Shown: positions 1 to 13,000 of the stretch, piece after piece
How the letters are laid out: the number at the start of each line of letters is the position of its first letter
Position numbering within the stretch: position 1 is the first letter of the stretch
Origin: Lepidurus packardi
Lineage: Eukaryota; Arthropoda; Branchiopoda; Notostraca; Triopsidae
Length of the DNA: 64,000 nucleotides
Assembly (NCBI GenBank): GCA_023053545.1
Contig: JAKZAN010000002.1
Coordinates: 4,572,375 to 4,636,374 of the forward strand
Direction: 5' to 3'
Notes under the pieces: generated by a model
Databases searched by the model: none
The model's input: the letters and a program-made list of their open reading frames with translations, nothing else
Told to the model about the DNA's origin: nothing
Translations under genes and position numbers: made by a program

Positions 1-218
1 TTTGTCGGTACTGGCTCCGACCAAGAGGTCAATGGAACCTATTTAGTTGCTGGCATGCGAGTCTTAATCAAGCGTAGGCTTAAAGAATCACTACAAAAAC
101 AAGATGATGTTGGAAATTTTGCATTGCCGTCCAAGCAAGGACACCATACGCCTTAAGGCAGTTTTCATGCAAATGTACATGAGACGCAAAATCACGAAGG
201 TGAATGAAAGTGACTTAC

Positions 219-2553
219 ATCGTTGTCCGAGTTGCCACAAAGGCTGCAACATTTGCACTCGATGCACTGCCAACGATACTTTTTCACGGAAATAATCATA
301 TTCGGCGTGAACTGCAAACACGATGGATGTCCTATTGAAAAGAGTTAATAGAACCACGCTCGTTTAGTTCGTTTTGTTTTTGGATATACCAGAACGACCA
401 CAGTCGGAGCAAGAAACTAATTCTTCGGAACAACCCGTTTTCTTGTTTTCGGTCGCGTCTCCCAGGCAGAAATCGCAGTAAGGCGAAGGCATAGCGCGAG
501 CTTTTTCTTCCATTTCTTGATTAACTACCATACCGCTTGTAGACGCCGCTGGATGGGGTGTCGGTAGAGGAGGCTGTGGTAACAAAGCTGGAGGAGGCGG
601 GCCATGCTGAGGAGTAGGAGCCGGGTTGGTTCGGCGAACAGCATGAGATTCGGGAGGGGGCGGAGTATGCTGCATTGCCATGGGGGATGGAGCTGCAGGT
701 GTGTTTACTACGGCTGTTTGGACAGTTTGTCGAGTACTGCGTCCACGTACTAGCCAGCATCATATTTAAAATGCGTCATTACTACATATATATTTAGAAT
801 ACAGTGGAAACCGCTTAACACTAAATCGAAGGGACCGGAATATTTTTTCGTGTTAAAAGGAATTCGTGCTAACAGATATATGCACAAAAGCTAGTTAATA
901 AAAAAACTGTCGTGATAACCGAGTTAATATTCAAGTTTATACTCGTACATTGACAGTCTATACATTTTAAAGCACAAGTAATAAATTTTAAAGCATTTAA
1001 ACAGACTAAATAAAATGAAATGTTTGACTGCCAACGGACTGTTGGGGCGAGAAAGACGAAAATTTGAACTTAAGTCAGGGATGTTGCTAAGATTCAACAA
1101 CCCTTCCCATTGGCAGAGGGAGACAGTTGTTAAGTAGATAAAAGTATTTTGTCGTCTAAAAATATTTTTTTGCAACAAAACTATCTTCTCGTTTCTCCAA
1201 GACGCGAAACTTTTTCGTCTTAAGTGGTTCTTGTTTCGTGTTAAAAGGAAACAAATGCATAACATTTTGTCTGGACCGGAATACCATTCTGTGTTAACAG
1301 ATTTTTCGTGTTAAACGGTTTTTCACTGTATGTTGAGAAAATGGTTTAAGAATAATAATCTGTTGACTTGAAATGCAGAGGCAAACAGAGTAGTTCAGCA
1401 TCCAAAAAAGCAATACATAAGGCAAAGCAACATCAAATATTAACCAAAAAGCTAACCTGGTGTTTCTATGCCAGTACTGGATCCGGATGCTGACTGATCT
1501 CTCGAGGATTTGGGCGTTGAAGGAGTCGGACCAGGCTCATCATCATCATCTTCGAGCAAGTTTTTATGAGAATGTGTGTAATGGTACGTTAAGCCAGGTC
1601 TTGTCTTGTAGCGGGCACCACAAGCTGAAATAGAACACATGAATCCCTGAGCATACGAATGTATATTAATATACAAATTTACTTTCACAGGAATAGGGCT
1701 TTTCTGCATCTACTGATGCGTCGTAGTTCACAGGAATTTGTTTTTTCCGCCCACGAGTGCTCTACAAGTGTTCCAAGCTTTATGTATTGCGATGCAGTGG
1801 ATGTACTTGTAATACCTTAGGAGTCTTAGGAGGAATACTCTTCTTCTTCTTCTTTTTGTTGAAGCTCTCTTCATAATCCACATCTGAGTCTGCATCGTGC
1901 TCTTCAAAATCGCCCGTGTCAGGAATATCCAACTCGTCATAGTACCACGCTTCCTAAGAAAGGGAAGATGTTTTAACTCACGGAGAAACTGGCCAAACAA
2001 TAAATAAATTACTTTAGAAGCTTCGTCTTTGGACCCTGCTGCCATGCTATCCTTGCTGTCTTCATTGCCAGTATCCCTGGCAGTACTAGTAAATACTTCA
2101 GCTAGGCCAACTTCAGGTTCTCCTTCTGTTCCTTCCTTCTTTCTGGGTTGCAAAAAGGTAGTCAAATACTGTCGCCGACGTTTCCTCCATCGCTTAGCTG
2201 GGTATGTGTAAAGCTGGCCAGGTTGTTCACCTGGCATACGATGTCTGGGTGGCATCCAAAGATTACAATGATTCTGGGCCACACCTATAACAATTGAGTT
2301 CCTTCGTAGATCTAGGACCTGATATCGTGTCACATTCAATATACCCGTTTGGGCATCAAGGAAAGGCAGCCGCATTTTCTTCTCAAACATCAACCTGGTG
2401 TTGTAGCTAGCGGAGTTTTCGATCGCATCGCGATAAGCCGAGTCATTGTAGAAGCTAAAGGGATATATTAGTAGTATTAAAAATGCAAGGACTCGCTTAC
2501 CTTTGTAATTTTTCAACGGCTTGCCGGTTGACCACTAAACCAGCGGACGCCAT
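219..2553 (-). CDS. d4: d4/DPF-family chromatin protein (BAF45-type), 5' eight exons, 3' end outside window
   Basis: Coding exons on the minus strand: 2553-2501, 2454-2345, 2284-2013, 1953-1816, 1761-1683, 1624-1457, 749-390 and 331-219. All junctions are GT-AG and the phases agree, giving 431 codons so far. The N-terminus carries the Requiem/DPF_N domain ([15 protein letters not shown], then LWMPPRHR and [15 protein letters not shown]). Next come an acidic Lys-rich linker, a single C2H2 finger built across two exons ([23 protein letters not shown]-x2-C and H-x3/4-H), a Pro-rich linker, and PHD finger 1 ([34 protein letters not shown]). Family knowledge: these proteins are SWI/SNF (BAF) subunits that read acetylated histone H3 in the nucleus. 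PHD2 must lie left of base 1; the last visible exon ends in phase 0 at a GTAAGT donor. The start is the first ATG before the conserved domain. Identity is secure; the exact paralogue name is less so. Confidence 0.93.
800..1330. mobile_element. Non-autonomous pogo/Tigger-like MITE in a d4 intron
   Basis: The element spans about 802-1328, between TA dinucleotides at 800-801 and 1329-1330. Its ends are inverted: the left begins CAGTGGAAACCGCTTAACAC and the right, read in reverse, begins CAGTGAAAAACCGTTTAACAC. Inner parts also repeat, for example GACCGGAATA near both ends and several copies of CGTGTTAAA. A CAGTG-type terminus with TA target duplication is known from pogo/Tigger transposons. There is no transposase inside about 527 bp, so it would need a transposase supplied from elsewhere. 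It sits in the intron between d4 exons 6 and 7 (750-1456). Confidence 0.72.
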
Positions 2554-5500
2554 TTTGATACAAGCAAAAACTCCAAAGCGTTGGACGGCCTCGCCATCTA
2601 TTGAGGAATTTTTTACCCAAAAAAGGAAAATGTTTCTAATTGAGGTTAATTTTACATATGCATACTTTTGAACCGACGAATAACACAGTCATCTTGGATC
2701 AATACATATGAATGCGAAAGGTTGTATTATGCTAAACAAAGCGGTTATCTTGGCTTCTTTTCTTCGTTTCTGCGAAATTGTATTCGGAAAGATTTGGCCT
2801 CATTTCGCTACCTTCCATTTGAAGGCCGACTTGCGCAAATACCTTAATTCGTATGCAGATAAGGTAATCCGCGTGTTAAACGCAAATAAAAAGAAAAAAA
2901 TACGTAAGGAAAAAAAGCCCCCAATAGCGGTAAGCATGAAAACGAACCAGACTTCACCGTGGGCGGACTTCTTTATTGCTCTTCTCTTTTCCTTTTCAGA
3001 CCCATGGAGTGGAAAGGCGGTTCATATTTCTCTGGGTCACAGTATATGTAAGCAAACACAGGCTAAATAATTTAAGGTGCGTTCTTGTAAGACCTGCAAG
3101 ACATAGTTGAGAAAAGGAAAAATCCTCGTGGGTATAGCCAGAGGAACGGCAAGGGATATGGATATATAATTCCTACTTCCTTACTCTCGTACTAAAAGCT
3201 CTTGAGGACACAAGTTTTCCCAGTCAAGTGCCTTAGCAACGGAAGTATTGTTACCATAGTAGTTTTGGATTTAGAGTGGACGAGTTTTAGATTGTGTGTC
3301 CGTTTACTTCGCGAACATTTACTGTATACCGGCAAACGTGCTATGATCTTGAATCAATAACGTAAGCCACTTCGCTTGGTCAACTGTGGTGCACTGGATT
3401 TGCTCAGCAAACACTCCTTCGTTAACCTTTGGCAATTGATTGGTTCGGGAAACCCAAGTACAACGTCAGCCAAGTTTTAAAGTGATGCTCTTCGGATATA
3501 ATCTAAACACGGGTAACTTAATATCTTCTTGCAAGCTTCCCCATAAAACAGTTACAGTGTAACGCTGAATATGCACGAGCTAGAACAATATAAGCTTGCA
3601 CGCAACCTCGTGCTTTTAGAGAGGTGCTCTTTAGTATGACCTTCCCAGGCTTTACCATTTGGAATATGTTCTCTAAAAGCCAGCCAGCCCTACTTCATCT
3701 TATGGTTAGTTTCTTGTTCTACGACGTTACGATAGACAAGAAGACGACAACGATGTTTCTTGCTGGACTTTCGGCAAACAAGAGTATCTATTGCACGAGA
3801 CCTAAATTTAGATTCCCAACTCAATTAGGTCAGTTTTTGTTGCTGAACCAAGAACCACCTGTTGTCCTATATATCTATGGAGACGTTTGCGTTTCCTGAC
3901 GTTTCTCGGCTTTACTTTAAAGTTCGAGCTATAATGCAAGTGTTTGCGTCCAGCGCAATCTCCGCAAGTTCTTGACAGATATTACCCTTACTTTTCAGTT
4001 CACAAAGTCGCGCGTTTTATTTTTCGGTCATCCGCTGTCTAGCTAAATAGATTTTTGGGGCATTAAAGAATTCTTAGCACGCCGAATTTTTTTTGCAGCC
4101 CGTCAGATTACAAGTTTTATTAGACAACGAAGAAGAAAAGCTTTCACCAATACTGAAACGCACGATGAGATACATTATTTATACAATCCAACGTCTCTCC
4201 CTGTAGACCTTGCGTCTGTCTATTCTTTTTATTTATTTTTTCATAAAAATACCCCCACCGTAAGAGATATTTCTCTTTCCTAAACTACGCAAAAGAGCGC
4301 ATAGTTTTCCCACCATTTTTTATGCAGATAAAATGTAATCAGCCTACGGATATTGCAAAACTGCCGGAGGTATATAACAGTATACCTGTTATGGTGTTGT
4401 GGTTTATGTCGCAGGTAAGGTCACCGTGTAACTCGTGAACGATACGTATCTCACGCACGGTACACTATAGTTCCTAGACAAATTTGTTTCTTGGCGACAG
4501 TACAAGTTCCGGTTTGTTAAACTTACATCAACTCGACACTTCCGGCTCTTTAAGAGATAACAAGCCAGTCGATCTCTTCCAAACCAATAATCGTTGGACG
4601 GCAGCCCAAAGCCTCTAGCGCTATACTAATTGTTGTTTGAACTACATAAATAACCAGCCTGCCCTGGCGTGGGATCTTGAAAAGACTTTGCAACGGAATA
4701 AACACCTTAGAGGCTTTTCTTTTTCTTCTTCCGGAGTGATGGGTTTACATATACTTGCCTGTGAATCACCCCGACTCTTATGTACCTTCGTGCTTGAAAT
4801 AGAAGTAGAAATCTCAGATTCAAAAGAGTTTCTCATCATTCATCACGCGTCAATACGTACACTAGTAACAGGATGATGGACTGTCCGACAAGTAAACGGA
4901 TTGTGAAAATTTCAAAACAAGCTCAGCTTCAAGACCAGGAATGTCTATATACAATGTTGTACGTCCCGTACTTTTAATTTGCGTAGCTTTCCTCTCCAAG
5001 TCAAATAAACAAGAATTAAAATAGGTGTGACATGAAAAATCCGATATTTAGATTTGCTACGCGATAAAATAATACTTGCTTTTATAGTCACTACTACATT
5101 TTTCTTCGGTATTTAGGATATAAATGCAATGGAGAAAAATGCTAAAAACCTTCTCGTAAATGACAATTGTTTTCGAAAATCAGGTAAGGTAAGCCTGTTT
5201 TTTTTCGTGTTTCGCTGTTCTAACGCGTCCAGAGTAAACACTAGCTGACCAAAGTCTGGTCCAGCGGTACAGGGTCCCATGCTATTGGTTGACCGCTTGG
5301 TCGTCATCAATTACAACATCAAGCAAAAACTTCATTGCTGATGATGACATTGTTTGCAGCCCATGACATAGAACGTTGATTATCTCGGCAACTAGAAGGG
5401 AGTTTGCAAATGACAAAGTGTGCCAATACAACCACAAGAAGCCCGATTTTTTAAAACAAAGTCATTTGTCATGTCACTCTTCCTTTAAAAACAATTTCCT

Positions 5501-5607
5501 TACTGTTGACAAAAGACATACATTTCAATTCGTACACATCAACGAAAAGCTTTTGCAAAATTTTCGCGTGTATACAATCAAAAATGCATACGAAATTGCA
5601 GGGCGTC
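2554..5607. other. Intergenic stretch, no supported gene
   Basis: This lies between the divergent d4 start (2553, minus) and the promoter of the secreted-protein gene. Several open frames of 60-120 codons occur (for example 2708-3070) but none shows a recognisable domain, a convincing start context or a splice structure. The first few hundred bases next to 2553 presumably hold the d4 promoter and 5' UTR; I see no clear TATA box there. Confidence 0.5.
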
Positions 5608-5615
5608 TATAAAAG
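5608..5615 (+). promoter_or_regulatory. TATA box of the secreted Pro/Ser-rich gene
   Basis: TATAAAAG lies 134 bases before the proposed ATG at 5742. That implies a transcription start near 5640 and a 5' UTR of about 100 bases. No other TATA-like site of this quality lies nearby. Confidence 0.55.
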
Positions 5616-5741
5616 TTCCCTTTTTATTTTATTTCCCCCTTTTATGAGTAGGAACATAAATCGACCTATATACATCACCACATTTGCTGGCCCCGTGCCC
5701 TGTCTGCAACCCGCAGAAGCAGCAACGACACCCGAGAAGAA

Positions 5742-7549
5742 ATGCTCCTCCACTCCCACGGAACTACTTCCTGCTTTATCTTATTGATGTTGGCATTTCA
5801 ACTCCACTGCACTAGACAGTTAAGTGCTCTTGATGATTATCTTTCCGTTCAGGATCCTGCTGCAAAAACTGCCTCTCACCTGTCAGGTACAACAATGTTA
5901 TCCTGCAGTAAAATTTTCTCGTTTTCAACAAGGTTTTCCGCGTTTCTTGTGCAAGTATTACAGCGCTATATTTCACAGATCCGTGGGACCTGCAGCGAGC
6001 GCAATCATCTGAACTACTAATACAGCCGGGTTACAGACCCTCGAGCTCTGCCCAGTTCCATGACCGATATCTTTACGGCAAAAAACTCACGCGCTCTTTC
6101 ATGGCTGACCGGCGAACGCCTTCACAACGCGATTTTTCAGTTCCTTCTACCGACTACGACTCGTGGAAGCCATTAGGTTATGGTAATCCAATGCGGCACG
6201 ATCCCACGATCTATTACGTGCCGCCCACGTTAGACACAGTACGATTCCGCTCCGGAAGTATCCCACCCCCGCCAGTACTACCAGCAACTGTAAAAAACTC
6301 GGGATTGCTACCAGCTGAAGGTATTACGACCGAAACAAAACCAGTTTCCTGGCCGATTAAGCCCCAGAATCCTCCCGTACTCATCATACACACCCATCAA
6401 CGAAGCGGCCACCCCCAGCCTATTTATGGAACGCCCGACGTGGAATTTTTCCACTTGAAGACGTCCGTTTACCCACTTGAGAACTTCGATCGACGAATCG
6501 ACCGACTAAATCCGGGTTCAGACGGCGGATTAACGATGATCAACGCTCCCCGATTTGGTCCCCGAGCTAGCGCCACTTCGTCAAACTCGATAGAAATGTC
6601 TAGCAGTAAATCATGGTCCCAACGCCCAACCCGACCTTTGGTACATTCGACTCCTATGAATGAAGGGCAACAGGTCCTGCCTCTTTATGCAAGTCCTATG
6701 CACCACATGGTACACATGGCTGAGAATCGTGCGTCTCAGTTTTCTCAGGCTGATGCTCCTGATCTGCTCTTTGATCCGACTGGAGGTGGATCCTTAAGCC
6801 AACAAAACATGTCATTGCAAAGCCCAGCAGCTGAGTCTCCGGCGTCCACAGACTATATTATACAGCACGCATCGGAAAAGGGAATCGGTGATCCTTATTC
6901 TTATGTAAACAAGCGGAACCATTTGAAAGTCCCCTTTGCTATCTTCAACAAAGGATCCCTACAAGAAGGACCGTTGGTACGACCGCTTTCGTCGCCAATC
7001 TCTCTCCTGCAGCTGCAGAAGCAGCAGCAAGAAACCCCGGCACTTCATTCTGAATCGAGTGGGTATTTTTCGGTCCCAAATAGTTCGCACAATGACTCGG
7101 CAGAAAACAGCTTTTTTCCAGATTCAAAACCCCTTGGGTCTTGGTCTTGGTTAGAAAGCCAAGAGGTAGCTGAGATGAAAAAAGCCCACTCACTCGACAA
7201 ACTTTCTTCCTCCACTTCGCTGTTGCCATCCTACGAAAAGCAAATAAACACTGAACGCACCAATCTTGTGTTCCGGGGCCCATTAGAAGGGTCGTCGAGT
7301 CTGAATTTTGTTGTCAAGAACACGTCCACTATGTTGGATAAAAGCGGTGCACTTCCAACAGTTCCTCCTAGAACCGTTTTGCCTGCTAATGACTTGGTTA
7401 GTGACGCTAGACGGGACAGGCTGCCGAGTCCCCCCATAAGAGTACCAGTTCATGCAATATCACAACCTGTTTTTGTCATCCGACAAGGACATTCCAAAGT
7501 TAAAACGTATGGCAGGAGTCATACAATTCTGTCAAAAGACCAATCTTAA
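5742..7549 (+). CDS. Unrecognised secreted Pro/Ser-rich protein (571 aa)
   Basis: Two exons, 5742-5886 and 5979-7549, are joined across a 92-bp GT-AG intron (phase 1). The second exon alone is open for 482 codons from an internal ATG at 6101, but its frame stays open upstream to the acceptor at 5979. The ORF starting at 5742 ends at a donor in exactly the phase needed. That join adds an N-terminal signal peptide: a hydrophobic run (CFILLMLAFQLHC) followed by TRQLS. The mature chain is rich in Pro, Ser and polar residues, has only isolated hydrophobic spots (PPVLIIHTHQ) and no second membrane segment, and ends near HSKVKTYGRSHTILSKDQS. I recognise no domain. A TATA box upstream and AATAAA downstream frame a complete gene. 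It could be a cuticle, matrix or pro-peptide type protein, but nothing shows which. The intron join is inference; the long ORF is seen directly. Confidence 0.7.
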
Positions 7550-7605
7550 ATGCATATTCCTAAACTTTGTAAATTACTTTGCCCCATAAGCACATAAGTC
7601 AACTC

Positions 7606-7611
7606 AATAAA
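7606..7611 (+). terminator. Poly(A) signal of the secreted Pro/Ser-rich gene
   Basis: AATAAA lies 57 bases after the TAA at 7547-7549, the usual place for the end of a short 3' UTR. Confidence 0.6.
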
Positions 7612-9898
7612 GTTCTCTCGCCAAATTAACGGGTTTTTAATGATCCATTGCTTTTTAAGGATCATTACTCTTAATTGAGTGACCTTTACAAACTCTAATC
7701 CATTTTCCTTTTTATGGTAATTGGATGATGCAGGCTTTTGGAAATGACATCCAGCTCACTTGAACGCCGCTCAGTCTGGAAAACAAACCGCGAAGATGAG
7801 TGGCATTCCAGTTACCAACCAATTGTTCAACGGCATGCCATACCTCCCTTAGGTTCTTTCGATGAACATGGGGAAAAAACTGGAATGTGATGATCACGGT
7901 AATTTTTATTCCCCCCCCCCCCCCATGTATTCATGGAATGCTTCCGTACAAAAAGGGCCGAGCAGAAAAACGAAAATGACCCTAACTTTCGGCATTTCGC
8001 AAATTTAGGGTCACTTGGTACGTTCGATTTTCTTCGCCTGCTTCCTGCAATGCTGAGGATGTCGCTGAGGACCACGCAAAAAACGCTATTCCACAGTAGT
8101 GCGCCAATTCTTCCATTCAGGATCACAAAAAGCTGAAGCCATATTGCTTTGTGCTGACATCCTCTTACGATAGAACTCCTAGAACTTAATTTGGACCGTA
8201 TCCATAAAAGCTTTAACTTATTTTTTTAAAAGACTTCCTTTTAGCGTACTTTACTAAAATTTTTTCTACGTACTAAATTTTTTTCTAAAAGTGCAAAATA
8301 CAATGAACTGTACTTTTCATGCAAGTTAGGCAATGGGCCTGGAAAAGAAAAGTTTCCTTATTAAGGTGGGTATTTCGGGCATGAAGGAGAACAATAAAGT
8401 TGCCAGATGAGCACACGAACTTTCCTGCGAAACCAAAGCTCTAATTACCAAGATAAAATCTTATCCGAACCTCTCTATAAACGTTTATGTCAGTATGAGA
8501 TGTGCCACGTGATCTGAACAACTACTTCCTAGCAAAGGGAGCTGTATAATAAACGCTCTTCACGTGGAGCATTACTTTAAGTCGGGAAAAACTGCTCATA
8601 AGCTAAGACTAATTGTACCTATTGTCGCCCAAACTTTCCCTTTGACAGCAGAACGATCATAGAGGGTTGATACCTTCAGAAGCATCGGAGTTTCATCCAT
8701 ATAACGTAAAGTGGGATGGTCCGGACAGCTCCACACCCCTTGAAGGGATGCGAGGGATGCGAGCGAAAGCAAAGGATATATTGAGTTGTAAAACAAAACA
8801 ACGAAATTGACAGACGGGGTAAAATAGTTTAAGCTCCAGAATGGAAATAACACCTAAACTAATGGGATGTAAGCAGATCTACTGTCATAAAAAACAAAAT
8901 CAAGTTAAGCCAGAGAAACACGAACAAACTCACGAGAATCGATAAGCTGAATGCATTATCATTCCCCTTGTCAGAACACGACGCGGTAATCTTGAAACAT
9001 CGAGGGATCATGCATTATTATCCCTCTTCAATGTACAGAATTGGGAGACGAACGTTCCCGATTAAGTTATATAAATAAACTTTATAGCGCATTTAATCGA
9101 ATTTTTCTTCCTTACGATTTGCTTATACAAACGGATTGGTGGCAATGTTGAAAAAGAGCCAGTACTCAATAAACTGGTAGCCACTCAGATATAATAAATT
9201 CAAGAAAAACTAGGGCTTTTCAGGGTAAAAAGGACGAAGAGCCTTTCTCAATCTTTGTCCCGAGATGTAAATAATTCCCATTTCGGGGAGTGATAAAATC
9301 TGCTTTGGGGTAAAAGAAGATGGACAGCGGACAGGGTGAACACAACGGGGTATTAGGTTTGTTTTAGAGCCATTGACATATGTATGTACCCTTTGCCTTA
9401 TTCGCTCGTTTTGAAGTAATGCATTCCACGAAATTTCTAGTAGCGTGCTTGGAATATTTGGTAGTAACTAGCAGATATGTTATAAACGCTCCCATTTACT
9501 TCTTGCTATTGCTATATGGGGAAAAGCTGGGAATGGAGCTTGCAGCCAAGCCATCAAGTTGACAAAGTTGAATAAAGACACTCGAAAGGCATTTTGCTTC
9601 AGTTGGGATGATAAGTTTGCTTAACAACGTAACGATCCCTGAGTAGCAGAACCCAAGTTAGTAACTACGGAAAATACATACCAACAGCCCCCCAAGCCTT
9701 GTAATTGCAAATGTTGAATGCATACCTACCAGAAAATGCTGTTGCTTTCGCACAAAGTTTGGAAATCCTCAACTTGTACCCTTGAAATCGCGGTGTGTGC
9801 CGTAGCATCTCACCATCTCCAGGTTTTGGTCCTTGCCATGTGGGACGGATGGAGAAAACGTTTGCAATCCATTTACTGTTCACCTCACAATCTGCAGG
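7612..9898. other. Intergenic stretch with a C14 run
   Basis: No open frame here resembles a known family. A run of 14 C lies at 7911-7924. The rest is AT-rich unique-looking sequence with scattered stop codons in all frames. Confidence 0.5.
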
Positions 9899-10096
9899 TT
9901 TAGTTGGGACGTAGACACAAGGACTACTCGACAGAAGGACTACGGTATACCCGACAAAAGAACTACGGACCCCAACAAAAGGACTGCGGTTCCATAACCT
10001 AACCAAACTCGAAATGCTACTGGTCCCTTGAAAAATTATGGAACCGTAGTCCTCTTTTCGGGGTCCGTAGTCCTTGTGTCGGGTTGCCCTTTAGTT
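9899..10096 (+). mobile_element. Foldback/MITE-like repeat, copy 1
   Basis: The element body is about 9906-10089 (184 bp), bounded by TTTAGTT at 9899-9905 and again at 10090-10096, which looks like a target duplication. It begins GGGACGTAGACACAAGGACTAC and ends in the inverted equivalent (GTAGTCCTTGTGTCGGGTTGCCC). The arms contain a short unit of the form ACAAAAGGACTACGG repeated several times, in one orientation on the left arm and the opposite on the right. A related copy sits at 14449-14718 inside the Lgr1 gene. A 7- or 8-bp duplication could mean a hAT-type mobiliser, but that is not established. Confidence 0.62.
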
Positions 10097-13000
10097 CCTA
10101 GTTTTGGGGAAGACAAGCCGTTTACCGTTCATACTTTTACAACGATGACGACAAGGATACAGATTATGGACGCTTTTTGTTTACCCATATACTTGACTGT
10201 TTGCGTTTGCTGTGTATAGCGAGTATCAGGTGAACCGAGGGTTCGTGGTTTCTCTTCAAGCAGAGAGATATAGAAAGCATTTTCCTGTTTGTTCAGCTGA
10301 CCTTTAAAACAGCCTGTTAGCCCGAGCACCTACGCACACTTGTAAACCAGTTTCCCTTTTCAAGGGTTCAAGGTGAGCCTACTGGAGATGAACATATATA
10401 ATTTAAACTTTTTATTAAAACACACGATTGCAAAATGCCAATGATTACTAGGGCTCCACATGACGCAGATTTAGGTAAATATACGCTTTGGAAACTTTGG
10501 TCTCAATTCGTTTAGCATTTTAAGTCAGCTAAACATTGAACTGGGAAAGCTTTTGAGAAAGAGAGGGATGAAAAGTTTTCTACATGAAGCCCTTTCATAT
10601 AGCAGTATTTCACATACATAGAGAACTTCTGAAACTGGCTCTTTTATTATTTGGGGGAACCAAGGGCAGCATATAAAAAGCTATTTCAGTTTTCGCTCAT
10701 GAGGAGAACTCGGCGACTTGGCAAATATTTCTTCGTGTTGAAGATTGTTTAGACAGTGGGGGCCAAAACTTGTCCGAAATGAGACAGCCTTAGCTGGTTT
10801 TCCTTACTGGTGAGGCATCCAAAGAGTATATTTCTGGTGACAGCTAACAGAAAGTACTGCGCAAAGGCGCTTAAAAAACTCAGAAGACTTTGCTCAGATA
10901 ACTCCGGAGGAAAAAGTTCGGTAATATGTTCATTTCGGTACCGCATCGGAGCCATAACTTTTCAATTACATAAGATACACCAGCCACATTGTATTGCTCT
11001 ATATTCTTTACGAAAGCGTGCAAGATCAACTTGCTGTATCCGTTTTATATAAAAAATGACCAATAACCCCGTTCTGAAAAGGTTGCACGGTTTTGCGTAG
11101 AAAGTTAATATTTACCTTTTTATATTATTCTTTTAAAATTGCATTCTTTATAATCAAAAATTGCATTTCTTTATAATTACTGTAAGACAAATTCACTAAC
11201 TGCACTTCCTCAAAATGCCTAAATTAAATAGGCTGTCTTTCTTAATCAACAGCATTTAATCCTGTTATGTCCAAACAAAACAATTTTCGGTGGAAAACGT
11301 GCGGAGGCAGACCCAACTCACCCGGAAATTAATTATCAAGACTAGGTTCTCCAAGAAAAATACACACCGGATTAAGACTACGGTCGCCTTGGGCTGTTTC
11401 TTCTATATAATATACGGTATTTGGAACCATTCTGTTTTGTAGCTCTTTGTAGCTGAAATACGGGCAGAAATATGGATCCCCGTGTGCCTTATACGCGTCG
11501 GATCGGCGCATACACGGAAGGTTTAGCTGAAAGAAAATACCCCTTCGTTTTGCTCCTAGTCTTTCTCGTGCAGGCGTCGAGGGAAGACGCTCTAAAGCAA
11601 TTTGTTCTTCTAATCTTGCCTCTCGAAAAGAAAAAGTAAATAAATAATAAAAAAAAATAATATCCCGAAGAGCTCAAACTTTCGTTTGCATGTACCTTGG
11701 TTGCTTCATGCCAGTGAGTGAAGAGTTAAGATTTACCGCTTACTTTGGCGATAAAAAGACGAAGAAAGAGGAAAGCATGATCCTTTCCAAATACACTTCC
11801 GTGAATTGGTGGGTGGGGGTGGCGATCTGGAAATACACCTAGGCATCACTTCTAACGCTCTTAAGTACGCCTTCTTTGCTTAACATTCTAAGGTAGGGTC
11901 ATACACAGCCAAAGAACATTGTAATTTATTCAAGGCCCATATGGCTATGAGCTTCATGCTCACACCGAGCTAATTTCCTGAAGAGTTTTCATGCCAACCG
12001 CACATTAACAGGTAGCAAGGGGACGCAAAAAAACCCGACGTACGACGTACATTACCCGAACCATCGGTTCGGGTGGTTGCAAGCTGAGGTATAAGCAAGG
12101 AAAATCTATGAGTAAATTTCCCAAAGTGAAAAAAGGCTACTAGCTTTTGGACGACAACAGGACAAGGCAAACTTATTCCATGAAAAAAAAAAAAAAAAAA
12201 AAAAAAAAAGGTTTTTACTGCTCTTCTTTCTCAGCACTAGTGGTTTACTAAATACTGCTAATTGCTGTCCGCTTTTCAAGAATGCAAGAATGCAATTTGT
12301 CCTCACTAACGCGGAGAATACTTTAGCAGTCTAGTTTTCCAGCTTTTGTCTTAAGTAAATTAAAGCGATTAGCGCCTTCACTGAACCTGCCAGAAAAAAA
12401 ACGAAATACAAGAGGAAAAGTTGAAGGGAATTAACGGGAAGTCGAATGGTTTATTCTTTTCCTTGTACCTTACCAGCAGTGTGCGTAATTAAATAAGGCA
12501 TGCCAATTTGACAAATTTTGGGAACATGACATGGACTTTGGCCGTACTGCTTTATGCCTCGGGGTTCACATTCGCGTTTCGCATAAGTTAGTTTGCTGCC
12601 TTTGAAATCTTTCCGAGAAATACTCATTTGCGTTTGGCTTGTTAACTAATGAACCTTGTAATTTGCAAACCGTTCTTCTTGGCTAAGTAACTCATCATAA
12701 CATAAGAGTACATTAGAATAAACCCGGACTTCAAACGACCTAAAGCAACTTTGAATGATTCTAATAATAATGTAAGCTTTGCTGTATACGTGTTCCTGTT
12801 AATAAGGTTTGCTACGGTTACAAAACGTTTACTTGAACGTAAAAAAAAAAAAAAAAAGAAAAAACTTGCAGTTGGTATTATGGAATATTAAAGATGAAAG
12901 AGCCTTTTAGCGATAAAGAAGTTCAGAAGCTTGATGGTGTGGAACTTACCGCGATAAAATACAGAGTGGTACAGAGTTTCTCAATGGTATCCGACTGGAG

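Noticed and set aside
1728..2516. 262-codon open frame on the minus strand
   Set aside because: It is d4 exons 2 and 3 read through an intron that happens to stay open; the family alignment places the intron at 2285-2344.
2708..3070. 120-codon open frame
   Set aside because: No domain, no splice structure, Lys-rich low-complexity centre; likely chance.
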